This document shows positions 1 through 6,148 of a stretch of 10,071 nucleotides of DNA, one piece after another. The position numbers were made by a program, and so were the translations under genes. The notes beneath the pieces are model-generated. The model was not told where the DNA came from and made no database searches. It saw nothing but the letters and a program-made list of their open reading frames with translations. The DNA comes from JBNJEL01 sp051745835. Lineage in GTDB: Bacteria > Bacillota > Halanaerobiia > Halobacteroidales > Acetohalobiaceae. Position 1 is the first letter of the stretch. Each line of letters opens with the position of its first letter. The stretch is taken from contig JBNJEL010000072.1 of NCBI GenBank assembly GCA_051745835.1, forward strand, positions 1 through 10,071. Direction: 5' to 3'.

Positions 1-696
1 ATTCAGCCTATTGATGAGGTAATAGAGATAATTAGAGAGTATCGTTCAAGTGAGCTTTATCTTCATGTTGATGCTGTGCAAGCAGTAGGGAAGTTAAATT
101 TAGAGCTTAGTAATTCTGAGATTGATCTACTTTCACTTAGTAGTCATAAATTACACGGACCTAAAGGATGCGGCGCTTTATATGTCAATCAAGATGTACG
201 ATTAAATGCTCAGTTGTTAGGTGGAGATCAAGAGTGGGGTTATCGAGCTGGTACGGAGAATGTGCCGGGAATTGTCGGCTGTGGTCAAGCTGTAGAATTA
301 CTACAGGATAATTCAGTAAAGCAGCGTAATCAGCTGCAGCAGTTAAAGGAGCGTTTAGCTACTGGATTAATTGAGGAGATAGACAATGTAGAGATTAATG
401 GTCCTAAGTTAACAGATTCAATTCCTCATATTCTCAATCTCTCTGTTAGAGGTGTTAAAGGAGAGGTGTTAGTACACGCTTTAGAGGAGGATAATATTTA
501 CTTTTCTACTGGTTCTGCCTGTTCTTCACAGCAAGCAGAGCCTAGTCATGTATTAACTGCTATGGGAGTTGATGATCAAGGATTAGAGGGAGCGGTGCGT
601 TTTAGTCTGTCTTTTCTCAATACTATTGCAGAAATAGATTATACTATTGAACGAATGGCAGAGGTTGTACCACAGTTACGGAAGATTATGAGCTAA
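1..696 (+). CDS. Cysteine desulfurase (NifS/IscS family), 3' part only
   Basis: PLP-dependent enzyme that takes sulfur from L-cysteine as an enzyme-bound persulfide and releases alanine. The frame is open from base 1, so the start and roughly the first 150 residues lie upstream; 231 codons remain. Visible family marks are the HVDAVQA motif (about 64-84), whose Asp and Gln contact PLP, the PLP-binding lysine in SSHKLHGPKG (Lys codon 148-150), the RAGTENV segment (about 244-264), and the catalytic cysteine in STGSACSSQ (Cys codon 520-522) followed by EPSHVL. The stop lies 16 bases before thiI, so the two are almost certainly co-transcribed. Adjacent desulfurase-ThiI pairs are known in Firmicutes (B. 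subtilis NifZ-ThiI), where the desulfurase is dedicated to tRNA thiolation. That role is inferred here; the family call is firm, the exact subtype (NifZ-like or IscS) is not. Confidence 0.93.
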   Translation: MQPIDEVIEIIREYRSSELYLHVDAVQAVGKLNLELSNSEIDLLSLSSHKLHGPKGCGALYVNQDVRLNAQLLGGDQEWGYRAGTENVPGIVGCGQAVELLQDNSVKQRNQLQQLKERLATGLIEEIDNVEINGPKLTDSIPHILNLSVRGVKGEVLVHALEEDNIYFSTGSACSSQQAEPSHVLTAMGVDDQGLEGAVRFSLSFLNTIAEIDYTIERMAEVVPQLRKIMS

Positions 697-712
697 TTAA
701 GGAGGAAGTGGA

Positions 713-1885
713 ATGAAGGATTTAATTTTAATACGTTATGGAGAAATAGCAATTAAAGGTAGTAATCGCTATCTATTTGAGGATAAATTAATAGCTAATA
801 TTAGGTCAACTTTAGCCGATATGGGTGAAGTAGATATCTATAAGACTCATGGTCGAGTCTTTGTAGAGGCTGATGGTAATCTAACTCAGATAGCAGCTAA
901 GTTACAGCAGGTCTTTGGAATAGTAGGAGTCTGTCTAGCTAAAGAGACGGAATTGGATTTTGAGGAGATTAAGGAAGCAGGACTAGAATTGGTTAAAGAA
1001 CAATTAACAGCTAATGAGCAGACATTTAAAGTGGAAACACGACGAACTAATAAAGGTTTTAAGTATGATTCGATGGAGATTAATAGTAAGTTAGGAGCAC
1101 ATGTTTTACGCAATACTGATAAGTTAAGTGTTGATGTGCATCAACCGGAGATTCAGTTAAATGTTGAAATTAGAGATCAACAGGCTTATCTCTATACTAA
1201 TGATTTACCAGGAGCAGGTGGTCTGCCGTTAGGTAGTTGTGGGCAAGCTGGCTTGTTATTATCAGGTGGAATTGATAGTCCAGTAGCAGGTTGGATGGCA
1301 ATGAAACGAGGCGTTAGTATCATTCCTATTTATTTTCATACACCGCCTTTTACTAGTCAGCGGGCTAAAGAGAAAGTGATTGATCTTACTCGAGATTTAG
1401 CCGGTTATGCTAATGGTAGTTTAACTCTTAGAGTAGTACCTTTTACTGAAGTACAGACTGCAATTAATGAACATTGCCCGGAGAAGATGTTAACTATTAT
1501 TATGCGGAGAATGATGATGCGAATTGCTGAACAAATAACAGCTTGTGAAGATGGTAAAGCTTTAATTACTGGAGAAAGTATTGGACAGGTAGCTAGTCAG
1601 ACTTTAGATAGTCTACATACGACTAATGCAGTGGTAGAGATGCCGGTCTTTCGTCCCTTAGTAGGCTTAGATAAGAATGAGATTAAAGATCGAGCAAAGG
1701 AGATTGGTACTTACGAAACTTCAATTCAACCTTATGATGATTGCTGCACTTTATTTGTACCAGAGACACCAGTAACTAAGCCTAAGTTAAGATTTGTTCA
1801 ATATGCAGAAGAAGATTTAGAGATTGATCAATTAGTTAATCAAGCAATTGAGAATATAGAGGAAGTTCAAGTAAAGTTGGATTAA
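713..1885 (+). CDS. thiI: ThiI, tRNA 4-thiouridine synthase / sulfurtransferase without rhodanese domain
   Basis: Cytoplasmic enzyme that adenylates uridine 8 of tRNA and replaces its oxygen with sulfur to give 4-thiouridine; in many bacteria it also feeds sulfur to the thiamine thiazole. The ATG follows a strong GGAGGAAG site (701-708). Order along 390 residues: an N-terminal ferredoxin-like region beginning LILIRYGEIAIKG, a THUMP domain (about 60-165), then the ATP pyrophosphatase domain with the PP-loop SGGIDS at residues 184-189. Cys344 and Cys345 (DDCCTLF) include the cysteine that corresponds to the conserved E. coli Cys344. The protein ends soon after this region, so the C-terminal rhodanese domain of the 482-residue E. 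coli enzyme is absent, as is usual in Firmicutes. The upstream cysteine desulfurase is the likely sulfur donor. A terminator follows at once. Confidence 0.96.
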   Translation: MKDLILIRYGEIAIKGSNRYLFEDKLIANIRSTLADMGEVDIYKTHGRVFVEADGNLTQIAAKLQQVFGIVGVCLAKETELDFEEIKEAGLELVKEQLTANEQTFKVETRRTNKGFKYDSMEINSKLGAHVLRNTDKLSVDVHQPEIQLNVEIRDQQAYLYTNDLPGAGGLPLGSCGQAGLLLSGGIDSPVAGWMAMKRGVSIIPIYFHTPPFTSQRAKEKVIDLTRDLAGYANGSLTLRVVPFTEVQTAINEHCPEKMLTIIMRRMMMRIAEQITACEDGKALITGESIGQVASQTLDSLHTTNAVVEMPVFRPLVGLDKNEIKDRAKEIGTYETSIQPYDDCCTLFVPETPVTKPKLRFVQYAEEDLEIDQLVNQAIENIEEVQVKLD

Positions 1886-1889
1886 GTAG

Positions 1890-1917
1890 AATAAGGTGGG
1901 CTCTTGCCCACCTTATT
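1890..1917. terminator. Bidirectional hairpin between thiI and the convergent DUF1540 gene
   Basis: Perfect 12-bp stem (AATAAGGTGGGC, 1890-1901, with GCCCACCTTATT, 1906-1917) and a TCTT loop. It starts 5 bases after the thiI stop and ends 3 bases before the last codon of the minus-strand gene, so it can serve both. The outer A-T pairs supply short U stretches on each side; there is no long T tract. Confidence 0.8.
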
Positions 1918-1919
1918 AC

Positions 1920-2144
1920 TTATTTCTTAGCTGGTTTAAAAGTGATACATTGAGTAGTTTTAGATTTTCTAGATTCTGTTGGATTATCCATACTACCTAT
2001 TTCCATATCAACTTGCTTACTGCTATAATTATTATCGGTATAAGTGTTTGAGCTGACGCTAATTTTTTCTGCCGTGCAGATATTTCCTTCGCCAAAGTGA
2101 GCACAATTACTTACATTACAGGCTATTTGATTATTATTATTCAT
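1920..2144 (-). CDS. Small DUF1540-type cysteine protein
   Basis: Protein of 74 residues on the minus strand. The start is supported by a perfect AAGGAGGT site on that strand (complement of 2150-2157), six bases before the ATG. Four cysteines are spaced as in DUF1540: Cys9 and Cys14 in IACNVSNC, Cys23 in GNICTAEKISV, and Cys66 in TTQCITFKP near the C-terminus. This pattern suggests metal (possibly zinc) binding, but no function is established for the family and I do not assign one. The middle (about 31-62) is polar, rich in Ser, Asn, Asp and Lys, and longer than in the shortest family members. There is no signal peptide or membrane segment. It is transcribed alone, convergent with thiI and sharing its terminator; I see no confident promoter for it in the divergent gap with kamA. 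Confidence 0.85.
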   Translation of the reverse strand: MNNNNQIACNVSNCAHFGEGNICTAEKISVSSNTYTDNNYSSKQVDMEIGSMDNPTESRKSKTTQCITFKPAKK

Positions 2145-2268
2145 TATTTACCTCCTTATTAATCTAGGTTTAAATTTATAATTCCAAGTATTTAATTAAA
2201 TTATGTGTTGAATTGTTGAGTAATTAAGCCTTATAGTGTCAAAATAGATACTAGTTTCTTAATTAGCC

Positions 2269-2297
2269 TTGACATAGTAGTTGAACTTTGTTATACT
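2269..2297 (+). promoter_or_regulatory. Sigma-A type promoter for the kamA-ablB operon
   Basis: TTGACA (2269-2274), a 17-base spacer, then TATACT (2292-2297): a perfect -35 box, a one-mismatch -10 box and ideal spacing. Transcription should start near 2304. It faces kamA and is the best promoter in the window. No clear operator palindrome overlaps it. Confidence 0.85.
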
Positions 2298-2303
2298 TTT
2301 TGC

Positions 2304-2522
2304 GAAACACAGAAGTGGGAAATAATTCCTCAACATTTCTACCTTCAAATTAACTTAGTTCTTTCCTTTATACCTACCATCTTAGAATTTTTATTAATGT
2401 ATAATTATGTAGTGATCTATCTTTATAAGATATTATAAGATATATCTATGGAATTAGAGTTTTTTAAGGAATATTTATGCAATTTATTAGAATAAAAATT
2501 CATTAAGGAGTGATAAAACAAA
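2304..2522 (+). promoter_or_regulatory. Long 5' leader of kamA
   Basis: About 218 bases separate the predicted transcription start from the kamA GTG, long for a simple leader. I recognise no riboswitch or T-box consensus. Visible elements are a short hairpin (TATCTT 2418-2423 with AAGATA 2427-2432), a second -10-like TATAAT (2400-2405) with no good -35, and a tiny frame MQFIRIKIH (2477-2506) whose stop overlaps the kamA Shine-Dalgarno AAGGAG (2505-2510). That site lies 12 bases from the GTG, longer than usual, so initiation may be weak or need help. Confidence 0.45.
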
Positions 2523-3737
2523 GTGGACTTACAGAAAATTAAAGAAATATGGGACTGTACTGAAGAAGAATGGGCAGATTGGCAGTGGCAAATGGAGCAT
2601 AGGATTACTTCAGCAAATGAGCTGCAGAAAAGATTTGATATTTCTGATCAACAAGTAGCTGAAATTGAAGAAGCCCGTAAGATATTTCCAATGTCAATTA
2701 CTCCTTATTATGCTTCACTAATTGATTTTGATGATGAGTTCTGTCCGATAAAGATGCAGGCTGTACCGCAAAAACGTGAATTAAAAGAGTTTAATTATGA
2801 AATGGATGATCCGCTACATGAAGAAGAAGATTCACCGGTGCCTGGTTTGACTCATCGTTATCCTGATCGTGTACTGTTAATGGTTAGCAACCAATGTTCG
2901 ATGTTTTGTCGACATTGTACCCGTAAGCGAAAGGTAGGAGATGGAAATAGTCATATTAATTTGGAACAGGTAGAAGAAGGGATTGAGTATATAGCTAATA
3001 ATACAGAGATTAGAGATGTTTTATTATCGGGTGGCGATCCATTGTTATTAGATCTAGATACTTTAGAAGAGATTATAGCTAAATTAAAAGAGATTGAGCA
3101 TGTAGAAATAGTAAGAATTGGTAGTAGAGTACCAGTTGTTCTACCACAAAGAATTAATGATGAATTAGTTAATCGATTAAAGCAATATTCACCGCTATGG
3201 ATCAATACTCATTTTAATCATTCTAAAGAGATTACATCTCGTTCTAAAGAGGCTTTAGCTAAGTTAGCGGATAATGGTTTTCCATTAGGGAATCAGACTG
3301 TGTTATTAAGAAATGTGAATGATTCTCCAACTGTAATTAAGAATCTAATGCATCGGTTAGTAGAGAATAGAGTTCGTCCTTATTATTTATATCAGTGTGA
3401 TCTATCGCGGGGAATTGAACACTTTAGAACTTCAATTTCGACTGGAATTGAGATTTTAGAATCGTTAATTGGTCATACTTCTGGTTTTGCTATCCCGCGT
3501 TATGTAGTCGATGCTCCAGGCGGCGGAGGAAAGATTCCAGTAACTCCTAATTATGTAATTTCATCTTCTAGCAAGAAGACGGTCTTAAGAAATTATGAAG
3601 GAGATATTGTCGTCTATACTGAACCTGAAATTAAGGATGAAACAAGTAAAGCTTCTCCAGTAAAAGATAGCGAAAGTGATGAAGAAGAAAGAGGAGTTTC
3701 TAAGTTACTTAATGATGATGACCAGGTTAGTTTATAA
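2523..3737 (+). CDS. ablA: Lysine 2,3-aminomutase (KamA/AblA), radical SAM and PLP enzyme
   Basis: Converts L-lysine to L-beta-lysine using S-adenosylmethionine, a [4Fe-4S] cluster and PLP. The 404-residue protein is close to the 416 residues of Clostridium subterminale KamA and shares its key positions with identical numbering: cluster cysteines Cys125, Cys129 and Cys132 (CSMFCRHC), Arg134, the lysine-recognition residues Asp293 (QCDLSRG) and Asp330, and PLP lysine Lys337 (DAPGGGGK). Keeping Asp293 and Asp330 argues for true lysine specificity rather than glutamate 2,3-aminomutase or EpmB. The start is GTG; no other in-frame start fits the AAGGAG at 2505-2510. The last 35 residues or so form an acidic tail (DSESDEEERG and DDD) outside the catalytic core. 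ablB follows after 38 bases, which points to osmolyte synthesis rather than lysine fermentation, although the latter cannot be excluded from this window alone. Confidence 0.96.
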   Translation: MDLQKIKEIWDCTEEEWADWQWQMEHRITSANELQKRFDISDQQVAEIEEARKIFPMSITPYYASLIDFDDEFCPIKMQAVPQKRELKEFNYEMDDPLHEEEDSPVPGLTHRYPDRVLLMVSNQCSMFCRHCTRKRKVGDGNSHINLEQVEEGIEYIANNTEIRDVLLSGGDPLLLDLDTLEEIIAKLKEIEHVEIVRIGSRVPVVLPQRINDELVNRLKQYSPLWINTHFNHSKEITSRSKEALAKLADNGFPLGNQTVLLRNVNDSPTVIKNLMHRLVENRVRPYYLYQCDLSRGIEHFRTSISTGIEILESLIGHTSGFAIPRYVVDAPGGGGKIPVTPNYVISSSSKKTVLRNYEGDIVVYTEPEIKDETSKASPVKDSESDEEERGVSKLLNDDDQVSL

Positions 3738-3775
3738 TATACTACTATCAAAATCGAGATTATAGGGGTGATGGG

Positions 3776-4654
3776 ATGTCTATCTCTTCTGTAAAGGTCA
3801 ATCAAAAGTATGATAAATTTGAAGAGTTGGTAAGTTCAGACTATTCAGCTGAGGTTAAGTATTCTGATTACAATCAAAGAATTACTGTTAAGGATTACGC
3901 AGCAGATTCAGATTTAACACAGTTAGGTAATAAGTTAAAAGTGGAAGCAGAGCGGAAAGGATATAGTAAGTTATGGATTAAAGTTAGACCTGATCATCAG
4001 CAGGTTTTTGCTGATTTGGGATTTGTAAGTGAAGCTAAAATTGATGATTATTATTTAGATCAGGATGCTATTATTATGAGTTATTATACAACTGTTGAAC
4101 GGAGTACAGAGTCTAATTTAGCTAAAGAAGAAAAGATAATTGATAGTCTCAGTGAAGTAAGTGCTGATAACAGAATAATGAAGTTAGATGATAAGTGTGA
4201 GTTTAAGCTTGCTCAACCTAGTGATATTGGAGCGATGGTTGAGTTATATCAGGAAGTGTTTGACTCTTATCCAACACCTATTTTCGAAGCGGAGTATATT
4301 CAGTACTGTATGGATAATAATCTGATTTATGGCTTGATCTATGAAGGAGATCAGTTAGTAGCTGCTGCTTCAGCAGATACTTTTCCTAAATTTAAGAATG
4401 CTGAGATGACTGATTTTGCTACTGCTCCACAAGCTCGCGGATGTGGTTATGCTACTTATCTACTTAAACAGTTAGAAACAGAATTAAAACACAGAGATTA
4501 TCATACTCTTTATACGATAGCTCGAGCTACTTCATGGGGAATGAATAAAGTTTTTAAGAAAGAAGGTTATGAATATAAGGGACGATTAGTACAAAACTGT
4601 AATATCAGCGGTAGTTTAGAAGATATGAATTTATGGAATAAAATTATAGAGTAG
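3776..4654 (+). CDS. ablB: Beta-lysine N6-acetyltransferase (AblB/YodP family)
   Basis: Acetylates the epsilon amino group of beta-lysine with acetyl-CoA to give N-epsilon-acetyl-beta-lysine, a compatible solute known from methanogens and some Firmicutes. The 292-residue length fits the two-part AblB family. The N-terminal half (about 1-110) contains an apparent degenerate acyltransferase-like fold with ERKGYSKLWIKV. The C-terminal GNAT domain (about 140-290) has the acetyl-CoA binding loop QARGCGYA at residues 219-226, preceded by the beta-strand EMTDFATAP and followed by the helix YLLKQLETEL. The ATG has an AGGGGTG site at 3764-3770. It lies 38 bases behind kamA with no terminator between them, and a strong terminator follows, so the operon is just these two genes. 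Function is assigned from family and pairing; the GNAT fold alone would not fix the substrate. Confidence 0.92.
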   Translation: MSISSVKVNQKYDKFEELVSSDYSAEVKYSDYNQRITVKDYAADSDLTQLGNKLKVEAERKGYSKLWIKVRPDHQQVFADLGFVSEAKIDDYYLDQDAIIMSYYTTVERSTESNLAKEEKIIDSLSEVSADNRIMKLDDKCEFKLAQPSDIGAMVELYQEVFDSYPTPIFEAEYIQYCMDNNLIYGLIYEGDQLVAAASADTFPKFKNAEMTDFATAPQARGCGYATYLLKQLETELKHRDYHTLYTIARATSWGMNKVFKKEGYEYKGRLVQNCNISGSLEDMNLWNKIIE

Positions 4655-4664
4655 TTAAATAGTT

Positions 4665-4712
4665 AAAGCTCCTAATTTCGAATTGGAATTAGGAGCTTTT
4701 TTAATTTTTTTT
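4665..4712 (+). terminator. Intrinsic terminator of the ablAB operon
   Basis: Perfect 13-bp stem (AAAGCTCCTAATT, 4665-4677, with AATTAGGAGCTTT, 4687-4699), a 9-base loop, then a T-rich run to 4712 broken by only two A's. It lies 10 bases after the ablB stop and isolates the operon from the riboswitch-controlled gene downstream. Confidence 0.95.
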
Positions 4713-4793
4713 GAATAATATGCAGGAGATAAACTTAATAATAACTAATTTAATCAATAAGTAAATAGAGTATTAAACAAGTTAATTTAACTC

Positions 4794-4879
4794 TACGATA
4801 AAGGTACACTTATTGAAAAATAAGGTCGCAAAACTTTGAGTCTAAGGCACAAAATGCTATGATTGTCAAGTTGCCGAAA
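4794..4879 (+). ncRNA. Cyclic-di-GMP-I riboswitch aptamer (GEMM-I)
   Basis: Recognised by hand from consensus blocks and structure. In order: TACGATAAAGGTACACT (matching the ACGCACAGGGCAAACC block), a perfect 6-bp hairpin (4809-4814 with 4819-4824) capped by a GAAA tetraloop (4815-4818), the joining block GGTCGCAAAAC (consensus GGGACGCAAAGC), a second hairpin (4839-4842 with 4861-4864 and 4846-4849 with 4855-4858), and the closing GTTGCCGAA. The second hairpin carries TCTAAG (4841-4846) opposite TATGA (4858-4862). This is the 11-nt GNRA tetraloop receptor, with its usual C-G pair replaced by U-A, a compensated change. GGTA (4803-4806) can pair with TGCC (4872-4875) to close the aptamer. By my alignment the base matching Vc2 G20 is G, which favours c-di-GMP over cGAMP, but this is tentative. 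Its target is the reading frame at 4889 and then the M23 hydrolase. Confidence 0.85.
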
Positions 4880-4888
4880 GGAGGTTGG

Positions 4889-4936
4889 ATGAATAGTCCC
4901 TATTCTTCATTCTGGTCAAAAGGAGTAGGGGCTTAA
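4889..4936 (+). CDS. Possible 15-residue leader peptide after the riboswitch
   Basis: ATG-to-TAA frame encoding MNSPYSSFWSKGVGA. Its Shine-Dalgarno AAGGAGG (4878-4884) abuts the last aptamer bases (TTGCCGAA), so ligand binding could change access to it. The spacing to the ATG is 4 bases, on the short side. The frame ends 29 bases before the GTG of the M23 gene, which has its own AAAGGAGGG, so this is a separate upstream frame and not an N-terminal extension. I recognise no homologue. It could be a real small protein, a regulatory leader peptide, or chance in a purine-rich stretch. Confidence 0.4.
   Translation: MNSPYSSFWSKGVGA
4895..4933 (+). promoter_or_regulatory. Hairpin inside the leader frame (putative expression platform)
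   Basis: AGTCCCTATTCTT (4895-4907) pairs with AGGAGTAGGGGCT (4921-4933): 13 bp including three G-U pairs, with a 13-base loop. It ends exactly before the leader stop codon and has no T tract, so it is not a standard terminator. The TCCCT in the 5' arm could alternatively pair with AGGGA (4957-4961) in the M23 Shine-Dalgarno region, a possible switch between two folds. Confidence 0.5.
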
Positions 4937-4965
4937 GTTATGATAATGGTTAAAGGAGGGATAAG

Positions 4966-5940
4966 GTGGGCGCTAATCAGGAACAAGATGAAAGATTGAC
5001 TATTAAAATTGTTCCTCATTCGATAGATGAGTTAATTAGTTTTGAAATTTCTAAAAATATGCTTAAATTGATTATAAGTTTAGTTATTATATCTATTGTA
5101 GGGAGTAGTTTAGGTTTTTTATTCTATTATCAGCAAAATAAGGTTTCTCAACAGACTATTGCTCGTCTACGTTCAATTAAAGATAGAAATCAAGAATTAA
5201 AGAATAAATTATACCATTTAGCTGAAGAGACTAAAACTTTAGAGCAGGAGTTTAAGAAGTTAGAGGTGATTGATAATCAAATCAAGAGGATAATTAATTA
5301 TAATCAAGGTGCAGAAGAGTTAGCTCGAACAAGAACAGAGGTAGTTAGTTTAGAAAGTACTTCGATTGATTTTAATCAGAAGTTTGGGATTGGTCCTAAT
5401 TTAGTTGACAGTTATATTAGAGATTCTATTGATAGTACAGAAGAAAGAATTAATAAGTTAAAATCTCTCTTTCCGCAGAAGAAAGAGGAATTAAAGAAAT
5501 TAAAAGAGAGTGCTGTAGAATATAAAGATTATTTAGCATCAAAGCCGACTGGCTGGCCAGTAAAGGTTAAAGATAAGAGGATTACTTCTGAATATGGATA
5601 TCGTACTCATCCAGTAACTAATGAGCGGATTGTTCATGAAGGAATAGATATTGGAGTTTGGTATGGTACTGAAGTTTATGCTACTGGTGGTGGAAAGGTA
5701 GTCTATGCTGGTTGGAAGGTTGGCTACGGTAAAGTAGTTATTATCGAGCATGGTCATGGTTTTCGGTCTTTGTACGCTCATAATCGTAGATTAAATGTAG
5801 AAGTTAATCAAAAGGTGGAACGAGGCGATCTGATTGCTTATAGTGGTAATTCTGGTCGCAGTACAGGTCCTCATTTGCACTATGAGGTATTAGTTAATGG
5901 TAATCATGTAAATCCTATGGATTATATTAAGCTTAATTAA
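4966..5940 (+). CDS. Membrane-anchored M23 (LytM-type) peptidoglycan endopeptidase
   Basis: Zinc metallopeptidase expected to cut peptide cross-links in cell-wall peptidoglycan. The GTG start has AAAGGAGGG five bases upstream. Order along 324 residues: a short polar N-terminus (1-30) without a cleavable signal, one membrane segment (about 31-54, MLKLIISLVIISIVGSSLGF), a coiled-coil stalk (about 60-115 and again 155-185, rich in Lys, Glu and Leu), and a C-terminal M23 domain (about 195-322). The catalytic set is complete: zinc ligands His224 and Asp228 (HEGID) and His305, with His303 (HLH) and His272 (LYAH) at the active site. An intact active site argues for an active hydrolase rather than an EnvC-like activator. 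The catalytic domain lies outside the cell. It is monocistronic and lies behind a c-di-GMP riboswitch, tying wall remodelling to the second messenger that controls motility, adhesion or sporulation. Confidence 0.93.
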   Translation: MGANQEQDERLTIKIVPHSIDELISFEISKNMLKLIISLVIISIVGSSLGFLFYYQQNKVSQQTIARLRSIKDRNQELKNKLYHLAEETKTLEQEFKKLEVIDNQIKRIINYNQGAEELARTRTEVVSLESTSIDFNQKFGIGPNLVDSYIRDSIDSTEERINKLKSLFPQKKEELKKLKESAVEYKDYLASKPTGWPVKVKDKRITSEYGYRTHPVTNERIVHEGIDIGVWYGTEVYATGGGKVVYAGWKVGYGKVVIIEHGHGFRSLYAHNRRLNVEVNQKVERGDLIAYSGNSGRSTGPHLHYEVLVNGNHVNPMDYIKLN

Positions 5941-5993
5941 AGATAAAAAAGTGGTTTTGATTCTTTTATTCAATAAGTTAATATCTGATTTTT

Positions 5994-6028
5994 AAAGCAT
6001 ATTTCTATTAAAGAAGTATGCTTTTTTT
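5994..6028 (+). terminator. Intrinsic terminator of the M23 gene
   Basis: 12-bp stem (5994-6005 AAAGCATATTTC with 6013-6024 GAAGTATGCTTT, one G-U pair), a 7-base loop, and a run of T's to 6028. It lies 53 bases after the stop codon. Confidence 0.92.
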
Positions 6029-6062
6029 GATAAAGGAGATGATGAATTTTTGTAGTAATTAG

Positions 6063-6068
6063 TATAAT
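6063..6068 (+). promoter_or_regulatory. Candidate -10 box for the Lon-like protease gene
   Basis: A perfect TATAAT lies 80 bases before the ATG, just after the upstream terminator, where a promoter is needed. No good -35 is found at 16-18 bases (GATGAA, TGATGA or ATGATG) and there is no TG extension. No CIRCE or other heat-shock operator is seen here. Confidence 0.35.
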
Positions 6069-6148
6069 ATGAGAAAATAAGAAGTTTCATCCTAAAGATA
6101 CAGTTAGAGTTGTAAAGTGAAGTATTAATTCTAGAGAGGAGAGTAGAT

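Noticed and set aside
886..1113. Minus-strand open frame inside thiI (and similar ones inside ablA, ablB and the M23 gene)
   Set aside because: They lie fully or largely opposite well-supported genes, have no Shine-Dalgarno site or family motif, and read as low-complexity shadows of the coding strand.
2316..2340. Riboswitch-like string in the kamA leader (GGGAAATAATTCCTC, then TTTCTACC)
   Set aside because: The TTTCTACC resembles part of the purine riboswitch, but the other conserved blocks and the three-way junction are missing; the local hairpin has only four Watson-Crick pairs.
4711..4776. Sigma-A boxes before the riboswitch (TTGAAT with TTAATA, TTAATC with TATTAA)
   Set aside because: A promoter must exist between the ablB terminator and the aptamer, but each candidate pair has poor boxes or spacing of 15 or 18, so none can be chosen.
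4774..4801. Possible sigma-D (flagellar) promoter: TAAA, 16 bases, then TACGATAA
   Set aside because: The CGATAA part lies in the conserved 5' block of the riboswitch, so a start here would remove part of the aptamer. The spacing and sequence are also imperfect.
6039..6062. Tiny frame MMNFCSN after AAAGGAG, upstream of the Lon-like gene
   Set aside because: Seven codons, immediately after the previous terminator and upstream of the only -10 box, so it is probably not transcribed with the Lon-like gene.
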